Source of the DNA: Arion vulgaris
Lineage: Eukaryota; Mollusca; Gastropoda; Stylommatophora; Arionidae
Direction of reading: 5' to 3'
Length of the DNA: 64,000 nt
NCBI GenBank assembly: GCA_020796225.1
Contig: CM036759.1
Coordinates: 70,519,512 to 70,583,511, forward strand
The translations under genes were made by a program, and so were the position numbers. Positions 52,521-63,464 of this stretch are shown here, piece by piece; the stretch's first letter is position 1, and each line of letters begins with the position of its first letter. Under the pieces are notes generated by a model. The model made no database searches and had not been told where the DNA came from. It saw only the letters and a program-made list of their open reading frames with translations.

Positions 52521-52853
52521 TGTTAAACCGCCATGCCACCGCATGCATATCGTTAGTATAAATATATTCATAATATACTCCCCCTCCCCTCCCAATCATC
52601 TTGTTCTGTGACATATATTTTACTTATAGACGCGAGAGCTTGAGAAATTGGGAAGAAAATGAGGCGAAAACGAGCAAAGAAATGCGTTTGCGAGGGAGAA
52701 TCTTACTGAATGATGACAAAAAACAATAAATCGGCGTACAGTCTAGCCGAGTTATTACGAAACAAAATGAAACATTCAGACATATTTATAGCCGATAAAT
52801 TGTGGTTTGTGTAAGAGGGAAAATGGATAGCTGACCGATACATTGTGTATATT
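52521..52853. other. No recognisable feature
   Basis: No element end or motif seen. Confidence 0.4.
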
Positions 52854-53686
52854 TGGTGTTCTGTGTGCTGTTAGGGTTATTACTATCATGGTGTTCTGTG
52901 TTCTGTTAGGGTCATTACTATCATGGTGTTCTGTGTTCTGTTAGAGTCATTACTATCATGGTGTTCTGTGTACTGTTATAGTCATTACTATCATGGTGTT
53001 CTGTGTACTGTTATAGTCATTACTATCATGGTGTTCTGTGTACTGTTAGAGTCATTACTATCATGGTGTTCTGTGTACTGTTATAGTCATTACTATCATG
53101 GTGTTCTGTGTACTGTTATAGTCATTACTATCATGGTGTTTTGTGTTCTGTTAGAGTCATTACTATCATGGTGTTCTGTGTTCTGTTAGAGTCATTACTA
53201 TCATGGTGTTCTGTTAGAGTCATTACTATCATGGTGTTCTGTGTACTGTTAGAGTCATTACTATCATGGTGTTCTGTGTACTGTTAGAGTCATTACTATC
53301 ATGGTGTTCTGTGTTCTGTTAGAGTCATTACTACCATGGTGTTCTGTGTACTGTTAGAGTCATTACTATCATGGTGTTCTGTGTACTGTTAGAGTCATTA
53401 CTATCATGGTGTTCTGTGTTATGTTAGAGTCATTACTACCATGGTGTTCTGTGTTCTGTTAGAGTCATTACTATCATGGTGTTCTGTGTTCTGTTAGAGT
53501 CATTACTATCATGGTGTTCTGTGTACTGTTAGAGTCATTACTATCATGGTGTTTTGTGTTCTGTTAGAGTCATTACTATCATGGTGTTCTGTGTTCTGTT
53601 AGAGTCATTACTATCATGGTGTTCTGTTAGAGTCATTACTATCATGGTGTTCTGTGTACTGTTATAGTCATTACTATCATGGTGTT
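52854..53686. repeat. 35-bp minisatellite, about 24 copies
   Basis: The unit contains TGGTGTTCTGTGTACTGTTA and GAGTCATTACTATCA. Variants GTGTACTG/GTGTTCTG and TTAGAG/TTATAG are mixed. Two units lack the same 10 bp (near 53205 and 53620), and the stretches around them repeat as a block. Confidence 0.97.
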
Positions 53687-53769
53687 TTTCATAACACCAG
53701 GCTGTAATTTTTTCATTTTTGTTGACTTCAAACTGGTGTCTCAATTTTGTTCTCCTGCATGCCGTCCTT

Positions 53770-54035
53770 TAGAGCCCAAGTATTGTAGTTGTTAGTAAAC
53801 TCGCTTCTTCGGCTAGTGGTCCTTCTTCTTCTTCTTCTTCGAGTGCTATATGCACAGTAAACTAAGTGCAGGACCAAAGATCGCTGAAGAAGGAAACCTG
53901 ACAGACCTGAAGCTGACTGCCCAGTTTGTGGTCCACAGTAAACTAAGTTCATGACCATAGATCGCTGAAGAAGAAGAACCCGGACCACTAACCTAAGAAA
54001 CAAGTTCACTAACAGCTACTCCACTGCCGCTCTTG
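53770..54035. mobile_element. Two SINE-F heads facing each other
   Basis: The + head is 53773-53820 (GTAGTTGTTAGTAAACTCGC, GGCTAGTGGTCC then CTT repeats). The minus head is 53978-54033 (AGTAGCTGTTAGTGAACTTG, TTAGTGGTCCGGG). Between them CACAGTAAACTAAGT...GATCGCTGAAGAAG occurs twice as a direct repeat. Confidence 0.6.
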
Positions 54036-54435
54036 TTTACTTCAATCCTGTTCAAATTTGTACAACACTTGATATCTTAATATTGTCTCGTTATATTTAG
54101 ACATTTCAATGTGATAGTTTTTATTTTGTTGAAGTTTGAAGTTCTGTAGAGGATCGTGTTAGAGTCAGGTTGAGAGTCCATTAGAAACGAAATTATTGCA
54201 CTCTTCAACATCTCATCCAAGTTTTAGTGTAATATTTGTTGACATTCACTACGAAGCAACTGGTAACACGTGACGTTTCTTCAGTTTTTGCTCTGTCTTG
54301 TTGAGTTTATCATCATCATCACCATCTTCTAGTTGCTTGTCGTGTCCAGAAATGTTAACCATAACAGTCTTCCGAATTTTATCTCTGCATGCAGTATGCT
54401 ACAAGACCTAATTTTGTTGTTGATCATTTGTTTAT
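54036..54435. other. No recognisable feature
   Basis: It has an (ATC)n-like patch at about 54310, otherwise nothing. Confidence 0.4.
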
Positions 54436-57012
54436 CTTCGCCGGAGCCATCTGGATATTTTTACAGATATTCCTGACTTTAGTGTAGGTGAGATCTAGTT
54501 CCAAGTCCTATCCGAGACGAACAGTAAAACGGAGACGCCGTGTTCGACATGCTCTGATACAGCGCCTGGTCCTGATGGTGTTCGGTACAGTCACATAAAA
54601 TGTCTGGAGGACAAAGATCTTGCTGAATTATGCAAGATTTTCAATAAAAGTATCCATACTGGCACTATTCCTGATGATTGGCTGCACAGCTATCTGAGAC
54701 CCTTGCCTAAGCCTGGAAAAGATCTCACAGGCACAAATGGATATAGAATTATTACCTTGCAAAACACTGTCGGCAAACTGCTTGAAAAATTCATAGCCCG
54801 TAGAGTTTCAAATATAATGGAGACAAATGGTCTTTTCACCTCCACTCTCGGCGGCTATCGCCCAGGAAAGGACACCTGGTGCAATGCAGCGGTCTTTGCA
54901 TATGATGCGTATGAGGGGTTTCAGATGGGGATGGAAACGGCAGCAGCCGCCATTGATTTGCAGGACGCATATAACAATGTCTCTTACACCTTACTTATGC
55001 AGTTATTGATGGATATGCAGGTGGAAGCACGCTTGGTCAAGTGGATTGCTGCTGCACTTTTTGAGCGCACGTTATCAATGCGTTGCGGTTCATGGGCATC
55101 ACAACCACAACAGGTCCTAATGAGCCTTCCCAGGGATCACCACTCTCACCAGTCCTTTTCAATGTATACACCGTCGGGGTAACCAGCACACAAAGGGTCG
55201 GAGTTGACAGAACAATGTCGTACGCCGATGATATTCTGGTGTATCGCATGGGCAAGGACAGAAATGAGATCGCATCTGCATTACAGTGTGAGTTGAATAG
55301 GATCGGTGATTGGTGCAACGAATTCGAAGCGAATGTGAACCCAGCAAAAGCCTCTCTGACATGGTTCTCTCTTAACACTCACATAGTAAAGACACCTATC
55401 CCAGTTGTCAGCATGTGTAACAAAGACATTGACAGAACCGAAACACTAAAGTATCTTGGAATAACAGTTGACAGAAGCCTGTCATTTAAGAGCCATGTTG
55501 AGAACGTAATCATAAAGGCAAGAAAAGGGCTAACCGCTCTCAAAGTTATGGCGGGGCGGATATTGAGCAACGCCTACTACTCTTTCTTTATCAAGGACTA
55601 GTGCTGAGCGTGGTGGACTATGGCCTTGGTCTTCTAACAGTAAGCAGAACATCGCTGGATAAGTTAGAAAGGATCCAAAATGAAGCGATGAGGCTTATAC
55701 TCGGTTGCACACGTGACACTTCTTGTGAGGCAATGCGCTATGTCCTTGGATTGCCAACGATGGCCACGAGACACAAAGTCGCACAGGTAAAAGCGTATCT
55801 GAGAGTTTCTGCGGACACAAATCATCCTCTGCACAAATCCATAAATAAGAACAAGGGAAGGCGATTGAAGAGAGGTCGATCCTGGATGGCCGAGGCAGAG
55901 GATATTATTAAACAGGTCTGTACTCTAGATGAGCTGAGGCACGGTGACGAATGGATGCCTATATCAGAGGATATGACTGCTTACGCCAGGGTTATCAGCA
56001 CACTTGGACGCCGCTGTAGAGAATGGGCCCCGGGCGTCGTCAATGCAGAAATTCTTGCACTCGTGGATCAGCACTCCCACCCAGGTGATATCATTATCTA
56101 CACCGATGGCTCTGTCAAGCGTGGCACCAGATCATCGTGGGCTTACTCAGCACAACGAAACGGTCGCACACTTCATGAGGACTGCGGGCTTTCGAGACAA
56201 CGACATCGAGCATGACTATGGAGATCACCGCTGCCTCCAGGGCTCTGTCATGGGTGGCTGAGCAACAGGTTACCCATACGATCATCATATCAGACTCGAT
56301 GAGTATGCTTCAACTGATTGCATCTGGAAGTATGAGGGTGGAATGGGTGAACAGCATTCGGAGATCACATCTCAAGAAAATGACTTGGCTGTACACGCCT
56401 GGACATGCTGGAGTGCGGGTAACGAGCGTGCTGACTCTCTTGCAAACAGTGCCCCGACTCAAGTGGGCAGAAGCATGGACAGAGCCGATATCATCAATGC
56501 GGTACGCTCTCAATTGTGTGACATGGGCGGGTCTCAGACACTGGAACGAGTTCGAGAATTAGGTGTTAAGTTTGGACATGCCAGACAGTGTCGTCTTCGT
56601 GGTAGAGAGAGAAGATATACTAATCAACTTCTCATGGGTACGGTGAGCAAATGGACTTTGTGATGGCTGCTGCAACGGAGGACAGAGCACGAATGGGAAT
56701 GCCCAATGTGCCATGACGTCGATCGCATAACATAACATAACATAACAATACGTAAAAGGAACCCTTCGCAGTTCAAAATCGAGAAGAGCAGGCTGGAAAG
56801 CCGCTGTCCAGGCAAAACTCATTAGAACTCATTAATAATAAAAATTCCTACAAAATATATTAACCATCTTCAAAATTACATCGAGCACCTTCGCCGGTGC
56901 TATGGAGTTCGTGCACTACCGCTGAGATCTTCCTGGGTAAGAAAGAGATCGGAACACACATGGTTACTCACCGAACTGCAATGATGATGGTCAAATCAAT
57001 CAATCAATCAGT
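54436..57012 (+). mobile_element. SINE-B copy split by a 2.2-kb LINE-H
   Basis: The left part (54436-54533) has CCGGAGCCATCTGGATATT, TAGTGTAGGTGAGATCTAG and GTCCTATCCGAGACG. The right part (about 56745-57012) continues with AAAAGGAACCCTTCGCAG, CATCTTCAAAATTACAT, AAGAAAGAGATCGGA and an (ATCA)n tail. A short GTAAAA on both sides may be part of the target duplication. Confidence 0.85.
54534..56740 (+). pseudogene. LINE-H: RT, RNase H and C-terminal CxxC, longest copy
   Basis: The longest LINE relic here, 5'-truncated within the RT. In order on + are PKPGKDLTGTNGYRIITLQN and GGYRPGKDT (fingers), AAIDLQDAYNNV (palm aspartate), a frame change near 55100, GSPLSPVLFNVYTVG, MSYADDILVY (catalytic DD, about 55217-55250), YLGITVDRSLSFKSHV, and a frame change near 55600. 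The connector then leads to RNase H: IIYTDGSVKRG, MEITAASRAL, ISDSMSML and HAGVRVTS with NERADSLANSA in the next frame. The end is KWTL, RRTEHEWECPMC. A tail of ACATA repeats lies at about 56725-56745. At least four frame breaks make it inactive. It resembles the I/Ingi-like group; clade is an inference. Confidence 0.93.
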
Positions 57013-57099
57013 CGCACTATCTTCGATTTTCGATTGTTTTTTGCCTGCAAACGTGATTGATTTTTCTTCCCTTGTTTGTCTGCTATAAGTTTAGACATA
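57013..57099. other. No recognisable feature
   Basis: Short spacer. Confidence 0.3.
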
Positions 57100-57530
57100 G
57101 TCATGGCGACTTTGTGTTGTTTATAAACAAATGATTCTCGATGTTCAGGTCTTGTGAAATGTCAACATTTTTTGTGGTATTCTCTGTTCCATGTGTTTTA
57201 AGAAAGTGTTTAGGAAATTCTATCATCATCAAATAGTTTGTCCTGAGCAGAACTTTGCCACCCCAACAGTCCTCCGGAATTCTCTCTCTCATAGGCCAGA
57301 TGTCCTGCCTCTGCAGCCGTCATGTTCAAACCATTAGTTACATCCTGAATCCATCTTCTTCGTGGTCTTCCTAATCTTTTCTTTGCCGGTATGCCCCTTC
57401 CATGATGGTCTTCTCCAGCCCTTCTTGTCTTTTATATGTCCAAAATATCTCAATTTTCTCTTTCTTATTTGTAGCATCAGCCAGTTTTCTTTGATTTTGA
57501 GTTTTATAGGCTTAATTCTTCTCTCTTTTT
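57100..57530 (-). pseudogene. LINE C-terminal relic
   Basis: The minus strand reads GRGIPAKKRLGRPRRRWIQD, then VTNGLNMTAAEAGHLAYERE near 57280-57420, and a short downstream part LLRTNYLMM. The KRLGRPRRRW-D and A--A---A-DR(E) pattern is the usual RTE/jockey-type LINE ending. Upstream (57420-57480) keeps LRYFGHIK-like codons. No catalytic motif. A CTT-repeat run flanks its upstream edge (57528-57552). Confidence 0.82.
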
Positions 57531-57584
57531 CTTCTTCTTCTTCTTCTTCTTCTTGTTCTTTGCGATGACTATTTTGATGATAAT

Positions 57585-57905
57585 ACTGTCAGACGCGTTC
57601 TTATGATTGTCTACTGTTGTCCGTAGCTCATCTCTGGGGTCATGTAACTTTGAATATAATGTTACGTTGTTGGGGCCTGCATTCCTTTATAGGAGAGCAA
57701 AAGGGGACAGTCTTGCAGGGCGTGTGCTGCGGTTGAATCAGAGATTCCACAGGGACACAGAGAGGATAGGGATAAGTGTAGCATGTTCAAGTTTTTATTC
57801 AGTCTGTAATGCCCTATCCTGAGTCGGATGACGATGATGATGATTTCTCCTTGTCTGTCGAGTGTGTGATAGTCATCGTTGGAAAGTTTAGCTAGACGAT
57901 ACTGG
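57585..57905 (-). pseudogene. I-like LINE C-terminal end, adjoining the 65-bp array
   Basis: The minus strand reads QYRLAKLSNDDYHTLDRQGE, then VIRLRIGHYRLNKNLNMLHL, then CPCGISDSTAAHALQDCPLL. This is the zinc-knuckle-like end after RNase H (compare 20862-21304). The frame is open across about 85 codons. Its upstream edge continues without a break into the first 65-bp unit (ECPGIIYQ), so the array seems to have grown from element coding sequence. Confidence 0.85.
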
Positions 57906-60900
57906 TAAATGATACCAGGGCATTCTGAGCGATCTTCAAACTATTGAATCTGCTGTTCTCTTATACTGGTAAATGATACCAGGACATTCTTGCAAATCTT
58001 CAAACTATTGAATCTGCTGTTCTTCTTTATACTGGTAAATGATACCAGGACATTTTTTGGCAGATCTTCAAACCATTGAATCTGCTGTTCTCTTATACTG
58101 GTAGATGATACCAGGACATTCTTGGCAGATCTTCAAACCATTGAATCTGCTGTTCTCTTATACTGGTAAATGATACAGGACATTCTTAGCAGATCTTCAA
58201 ACCATTGAATCTGCTGTTCTCTTATACTGGTAAATGATACCAGGACATTCTTGACAGATCTTCAAACTATTGAATCTGCTGTTCTCTTATACTGGTAAAT
58301 GATACCAGGACATTCTTGGCAGATCTTCAAACTATTGAATCTGCTGTTCTCTTATACTGGTAAATGATACCAGGACATTCTTGGCAGATCTTCAAACTAT
58401 TGAATCTGCTGTTCTCTTATACTGTAAATGATACAGGACATTCTTGGCAGATCTTCAAACCATTGAATCTGCTGTTCTCTTATACTGGTAGATGATACAG
58501 GACATTCTTACAGATCTTCAAACCATTGAATCTGCTGTTCTCTTATACTGTAAATGATCCAGGACATTCTTGACAGATCTTCAAACCATTGAATCTGCTC
58601 TTCTCTTATACTGGTAAATGATACCCGGACATTCTTCAGATCTTCAAACCATTGACTCTGCTGTTCTCTTATACTGGTAAATGATACCAGGACATTCTTG
58701 TCAGATCTTCAAACTATTGAATCTGCTGTTCTCTTATACTGGTAGATGATACCAGGACATTCAGGCAGATCTTCAAACCATTGAATCTGCTTGTTCTCTA
58801 TACTGGTAAATGATACCAGGACATTCTTGGCAGATCTTCAAACCATTGAATCTGCTGTTCTCTTATACTGGTAAATGATACCAGGACATTCTTGGCAGAT
58901 CTTCAAACTATTGAATCTGCTGTTCTCTTATACTGGTAGATGATACCAGGACATTCTAGGCAGATCTTCAAACCATTGAATCTGCTGTTCTCTTATACTG
59001 GTAAATGATACCAGGACATTCTTGGCAGATCTTCAAACTATTGAATCTGCTGTTCTCTTATACTGGTAAATGATACCAGGACATTCTTGGCAGATCTTCA
59101 AACCATTGAATCTGCTGTTCTCTTATACTGGTAAATGATACCAGGACATTCTTGGCAGATCTTCAAACCATTGAATCTGCTGTGCTCTTATACTGGTAAA
59201 TGATACCAGGACATTCTTGGCAGATCTTCAAACCATTGAATCTGCTGTTCTCTTATACTGGTAAATGATACAGGGCATTCTTGGCAGATCTTCAAACCAT
59301 TGAATCTGCTGTTCTTCTCTTATACTGGTAAATGATACCAGGACATTCTTGGCAGATCTTCAAACCATTGAATCTGCTGTTCTCTTATACTGGTAGATGA
59401 TACCAGGACATTCTTGGCAGATGTTCAAACTATTGAATCTGCTGTTCTCTTATACTGGTAAATGATACTAGGACATTTTTGGCAGATCTTCAAACTATTG
59501 AATCTGCTGTTCTCTTATACTGTAGAAAGATACTAGGACATTCTTGGCAGATCTTCAAACCATTGAATCTGCTGTTCTCTTATACTGGTAAATGATACCA
59601 GGACATTCTTGGCAGATCTTCAAACTTGAATCTGCTGTTTCTTTATACTGGTAAATGATACCAGGACATTCTTGGCAGATCTTCAAACCATTGAATCTGC
59701 TGTTCTCTTATACTGGTAGATGATACTAGGACATTCTTGGCAGATCTTCAAACCATTGAATCTGCTGTTCTCTTATACTGGTAAATGATACCAGGACATT
59801 CTTGGCAGATCTTCAAACCATTGAATCTGCTGTGCTCTTATACTGGTAAATGATACCAGGACATTCTTGGCAGATCTTCAAACCATTGAATCTGCTGTTC
59901 TCTTATACTGGTAAATGATACCAGGACATTCTTGGCAGATCTTCAAACCATTGAATCTGCTGTTCTCTTATACTGGTAAATGATACCAGGACATTCTTGG
60001 CAGATCTTCAAACCATTGAATCTGCTGTTCTTCTCTTATACTGGTAAATGATACCAGGACATTCTTGGCAGATCTTCAAACCATTGAATCTGCTGTTCTC
60101 TTATACTGGTAGATGATACCTAGGACATTTTAGCAGATGTTCAAACTATTGAATCTGCTGTTCTCTTTTTACTGGTAAATGATACTAGGACATTTTTGGC
60201 AGATCTTCAAACTATTGAATCTGCTGTTCTCTTATACTGGTAGATGATACTAGGACATTCTTGGCAGATCTTCAAACCATTGAATCTGCTGTTCTCTTAT
60301 ACTGGTAAATGATACCAGGACATTCTTGGCAGATCTTCAAACTATTGAATCTGCTGTTCTCTTATACTGGTAAATGATACCAGGACATTCTTGGCAGATC
60401 TTCAAACCATTGAATCTGCTGTGCTCTTATACTGGTAATGATAAAGACATTCTTGGCAGATCTTCAAACCATTGAATCTGCTGTTCTCTTATACTGGTAA
60501 ATGATACCAGGACATTCTTAGCAGATCTTCAAACCATTGAATCTGCTGTGCTCATTTCTGGTAAAAGATACCAGGACATTCTTGGCAGATCTTCAAACCA
60601 TTGAATCTGCTGTTCTCTTATACTGTAAATGATACTAGGGCATTCTTGGCAGATCTTCAAACCATTGAATCTGCTGTTCTCTTATACTGGTAAATGATAC
60701 CAGGACATTCTTGGCAGATCTTCAAACCATTGAATCTGCTGTTCTTCTCTTATACTGGTAAATTATACCAGGACATTCTTGGCAGATCTTCAAACCATTG
60801 AATCTGCTGTTCTTCTCTTATACTGGTAAATGATACCAGGACATTCTTGGCAGATCTTCAAACCATTGAATCTGCTGTTCTTCTCTTATACTGGTAAATG

Positions 60901-61415
60901 ATACTAGGGCATTCTTGGCAGATCTTCAAACTATTGAATCTGCTGTTCTTTATACTGTAATGATACCAGGACATTCTTGGCAGATCTTCAAACTATTGAA
61001 TCTGCTGTTCTCTTATACTGGTAGATGATACCAGGACATTCTTTGCAGATCTTCAAACCATTGAATCTGCTGTTCTCTTATACTGGTAAATGATACCAGG
61101 ACATTCTTGGCAGATCTTCAAACCATTGAATCTGCTGTTCTCTTATACTGGTAAATGATACCAGGACATTCTTGGCAGATCTTCAAACTATTGAATCTGC
61201 TGTTCTTCTCTTATACTGGTAAATGATACCAGGACATTCTTGACAGATCTTCAAACTATTGAATCTGCTGTTCTTCTCTTATACTGGTAAATGATACCAG
61301 GACATTCTAGGCAGATCTTCAAACCATTGAATCTGCTGTTCTCTTATACTGGTAAATGATACCAGGACATTCTAGGCAGATCTTCAAACCATTGAATCTG
61401 CTGTTCTCTTATAAA
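57898..61415. repeat. 65-bp minisatellite, about 54 copies
   Basis: The unit contains TACTGGTAAATGATACCAGG, ACATTCTTGGCAGATCTTCA and AACCATTGAATCTGCTGTTC, then TCTTA. Variants CCATTG/CTATTG, GGTAAA/GGTAGA, and an extra TTC in the CTGTTC(TTC)TCTTA end are scattered. Small deletions are clustered at 58430-58640 and 60420-60650. Confidence 0.98.
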
Positions 61416-61545
61416 GTGTGTGACTGGTGTCATCCGTAGTCTTATAATTTTTCCATTCCTAATTGTGTCTGTCATTCCTGATGTGAGCGACCATGTTTGA
61501 CACTGATAGCAGAATGTTGACCAAATAGAACGTTCTTATCAGATT
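61416..61545 (-). mobile_element. Short LINE relic
   Basis: GTTTGACACTGATAGCAGAA and the flanking codons match, in minus orientation, the AISVKHG / YQCQTLTL segment near 27080-27105 and 43590-43620. Confidence 0.55.
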
Positions 61546-61980
61546 TACTTTAGTATTCCCATGTATCTATGGATGTGTCAGGGGTACTGTTAATTGTCTC
61601 AATTTCACAAATTAGTCTACAATCACCAAATCACAATTTGATAAGATAACCCATCGTGACAAAACTAGACCCCAAAACACAACATTAAAGTCCGCACAAC
61701 ATTAACCACAAGGGATGTATTACTCAACTGAAGCCAAAATAATTGAAGACAAATCTGCTGACTCGCAACAAGTAAATAAATTGTACAGAGCCTCTCATTT
61801 AAGAAACCAATGACCAGATTCGATTATAGGGCAATTTTGTTAAGTTTTACGATTATAGACCTATATTAGATTCGATTATATGGTGGTATTGTTAAGTTTT
61901 ACGATTACAAACTTATATTAGATTTCACCAAATGTATTTATATCCTGCTATTATAGCTACAGTGTAAGAGATATCAATAT
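61546..61980. other. AT-rich, with one 59-bp duplication
   Basis: GATTCGATTATA...TGTTAAGTTTTACGATTA...CTTATATTAGAT occurs twice (about 61817 and 61867). Nothing else recognised. Confidence 0.5.
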
Positions 61981-61981
61981 C

Positions 61982-62618
61982 GTTAGTATTTGAAGAATAA
62001 TTATAACTTCAGAAGTTGTTTGATATTTGAAGCATAATTATAACTTCAGAAGCTGTTTGATATTTGAAGAATAATTATAACTTCAGAAGTTGTTTGATAT
62101 TTGAAGAATAATTATAACTTCAGAAGTTGTTTGATATTTGAAGCATAATTATAACTTCAGAAGCTGTTTGATATTTGAAGCATAATTATAACTTCAGAAG
62201 CTGTTTGATATTTGAAGAATAATTATAACTTCAGAAGTTGTTTGATATTTGAAGAATAATTATAACTTCAGAAGTTGTTTGATATTTGAAGCATAATTAT
62301 AACTTCAGAAGCTGTTTGATATTTGAAGCATAATTATAACTTCAGAAGCTGTTTGATATTTGAAGAATAATTATAACTTCAGAAGCTGTTTGATATTTGA
62401 AGCATAATTATAACTTCAGAAGCTGTTTGATATTTGAAACATAATTATAACTTCAGAAGCTGTTTGATATTTGAAACATAATTATAGCTTCAGAAGCTGT
62501 TTGATATTTGAAGCATAATTATAACTTCAGAAGCTGTTTGATATTTGAAGCATAATTATAACTTCAGAAGCTGTTTGATATTTGAAACATAATTATAACT
62601 TCAGAAGCTGTCTGATAT
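61982..62618. repeat. 37-bp minisatellite, about 17 copies, with block structure
   Basis: The unit contains TGTTTGATATTTGAAGCATA and ATTATAACTTCAGAAGC. Two linked types occur (GAATA with AAGTTG; GCATA with AAGCTG), arranged two-and-two in the left half. A third type (AACATA) appears on the right. Confidence 0.97.
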
Positions 62619-62684
62619 TCTGTTTGTTTCGGTTCCAGTAAAGAATAACCCCCTTTGCAAACAGTTCTAGTTTCGTTTAGTCGT

Positions 62685-62925
62685 CGGATCATCATCACTG
62701 CACAGAGCACCAATTAGTCCATACGTGCTCGGATCACATCATCACCACACAGAGCACCAATTAGTCCATGCGTGCTCGGATCACATCATCACCGCACAGA
62801 GCACCAATTAGTCCATGCGTGCTCGGATCACATCATCACCGCACAGAGCACCAATTAGTCCATACGTGCTCGGATCACATCATCACTGCACAGAGCACCA
62901 ATTAGTCCATACGTGCTCGGATCTT
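62685..62925. repeat. 47-bp minisatellite, about 5 copies
   Basis: The unit contains CACAGAGCACCAATTAGTCC and GTGCTCGGATCACATCATCA. Confidence 0.97.
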
Positions 62926-62998
62926 CTCGGAATATTTCTCATCGTGTGGGAAATAACGACACCGGTTCTTTGTTGGTTTACTATTCTTCTTTGCCTAC
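62926..62998. other. Spacer between arrays
   Basis: Unassigned. A frame at 62815-63006 comes from the array. Confidence 0.4.
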
Positions 62999-63400
62999 CA
63001 GTATAGTACTCTTCTCTAGCTACCCCACATTTGTCTCCCACTACTAGTATAGTGCACTTCTCTAGCTACCCCACATTTGTCTCCCACTACTAGTATAGTG
63101 CACTTCTCTAGCTACACCACATTTGTCTCCCACTACTAGTATAGTGCACTTCTCTAGCTACACCACATTTGTCTCCCACTACTAGTATAGTGCTCTTCTC
63201 TAGCTACACCACATGTGTCTCCCACTACTAGTATAGTGCTCTTGTCTAGCTACACCACATGTGTCTCCCACTACTAGTATAGTGCTCTTGTCTAGCTACA
63301 CCACATGTGTCTCCCACTACTAGTATAGTGCTCTTGTCTAGCTACACCACATGTGTCTCCCACTACTAGTATAGTGCTCTTGTCTAGCTACACCACATTT
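62999..63400. repeat. 46-bp minisatellite, about 8.7 copies
   Basis: The unit contains TATAGTGCTCTTCTCTAGCT and ACACCACATTTGTCTCCCAC, then TACTAG. Variants change stepwise from left to right (CACTTCTC, CTCTTCTC, CTCTTGTC; ATTTG to ATGTG). Confidence 0.97.
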
Positions 63401-63464
63401 GAATGTTATTTCAACTTAAACAAGAAGACGAAAAATGGATGTCGAGTTAATAATAACAATATAA

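Noticed and set aside
62815..63006. 63-codon frame ending in a hydrophobic segment
   Set aside because: It begins inside the 47-bp array and has no homologue or motif that I recognise.
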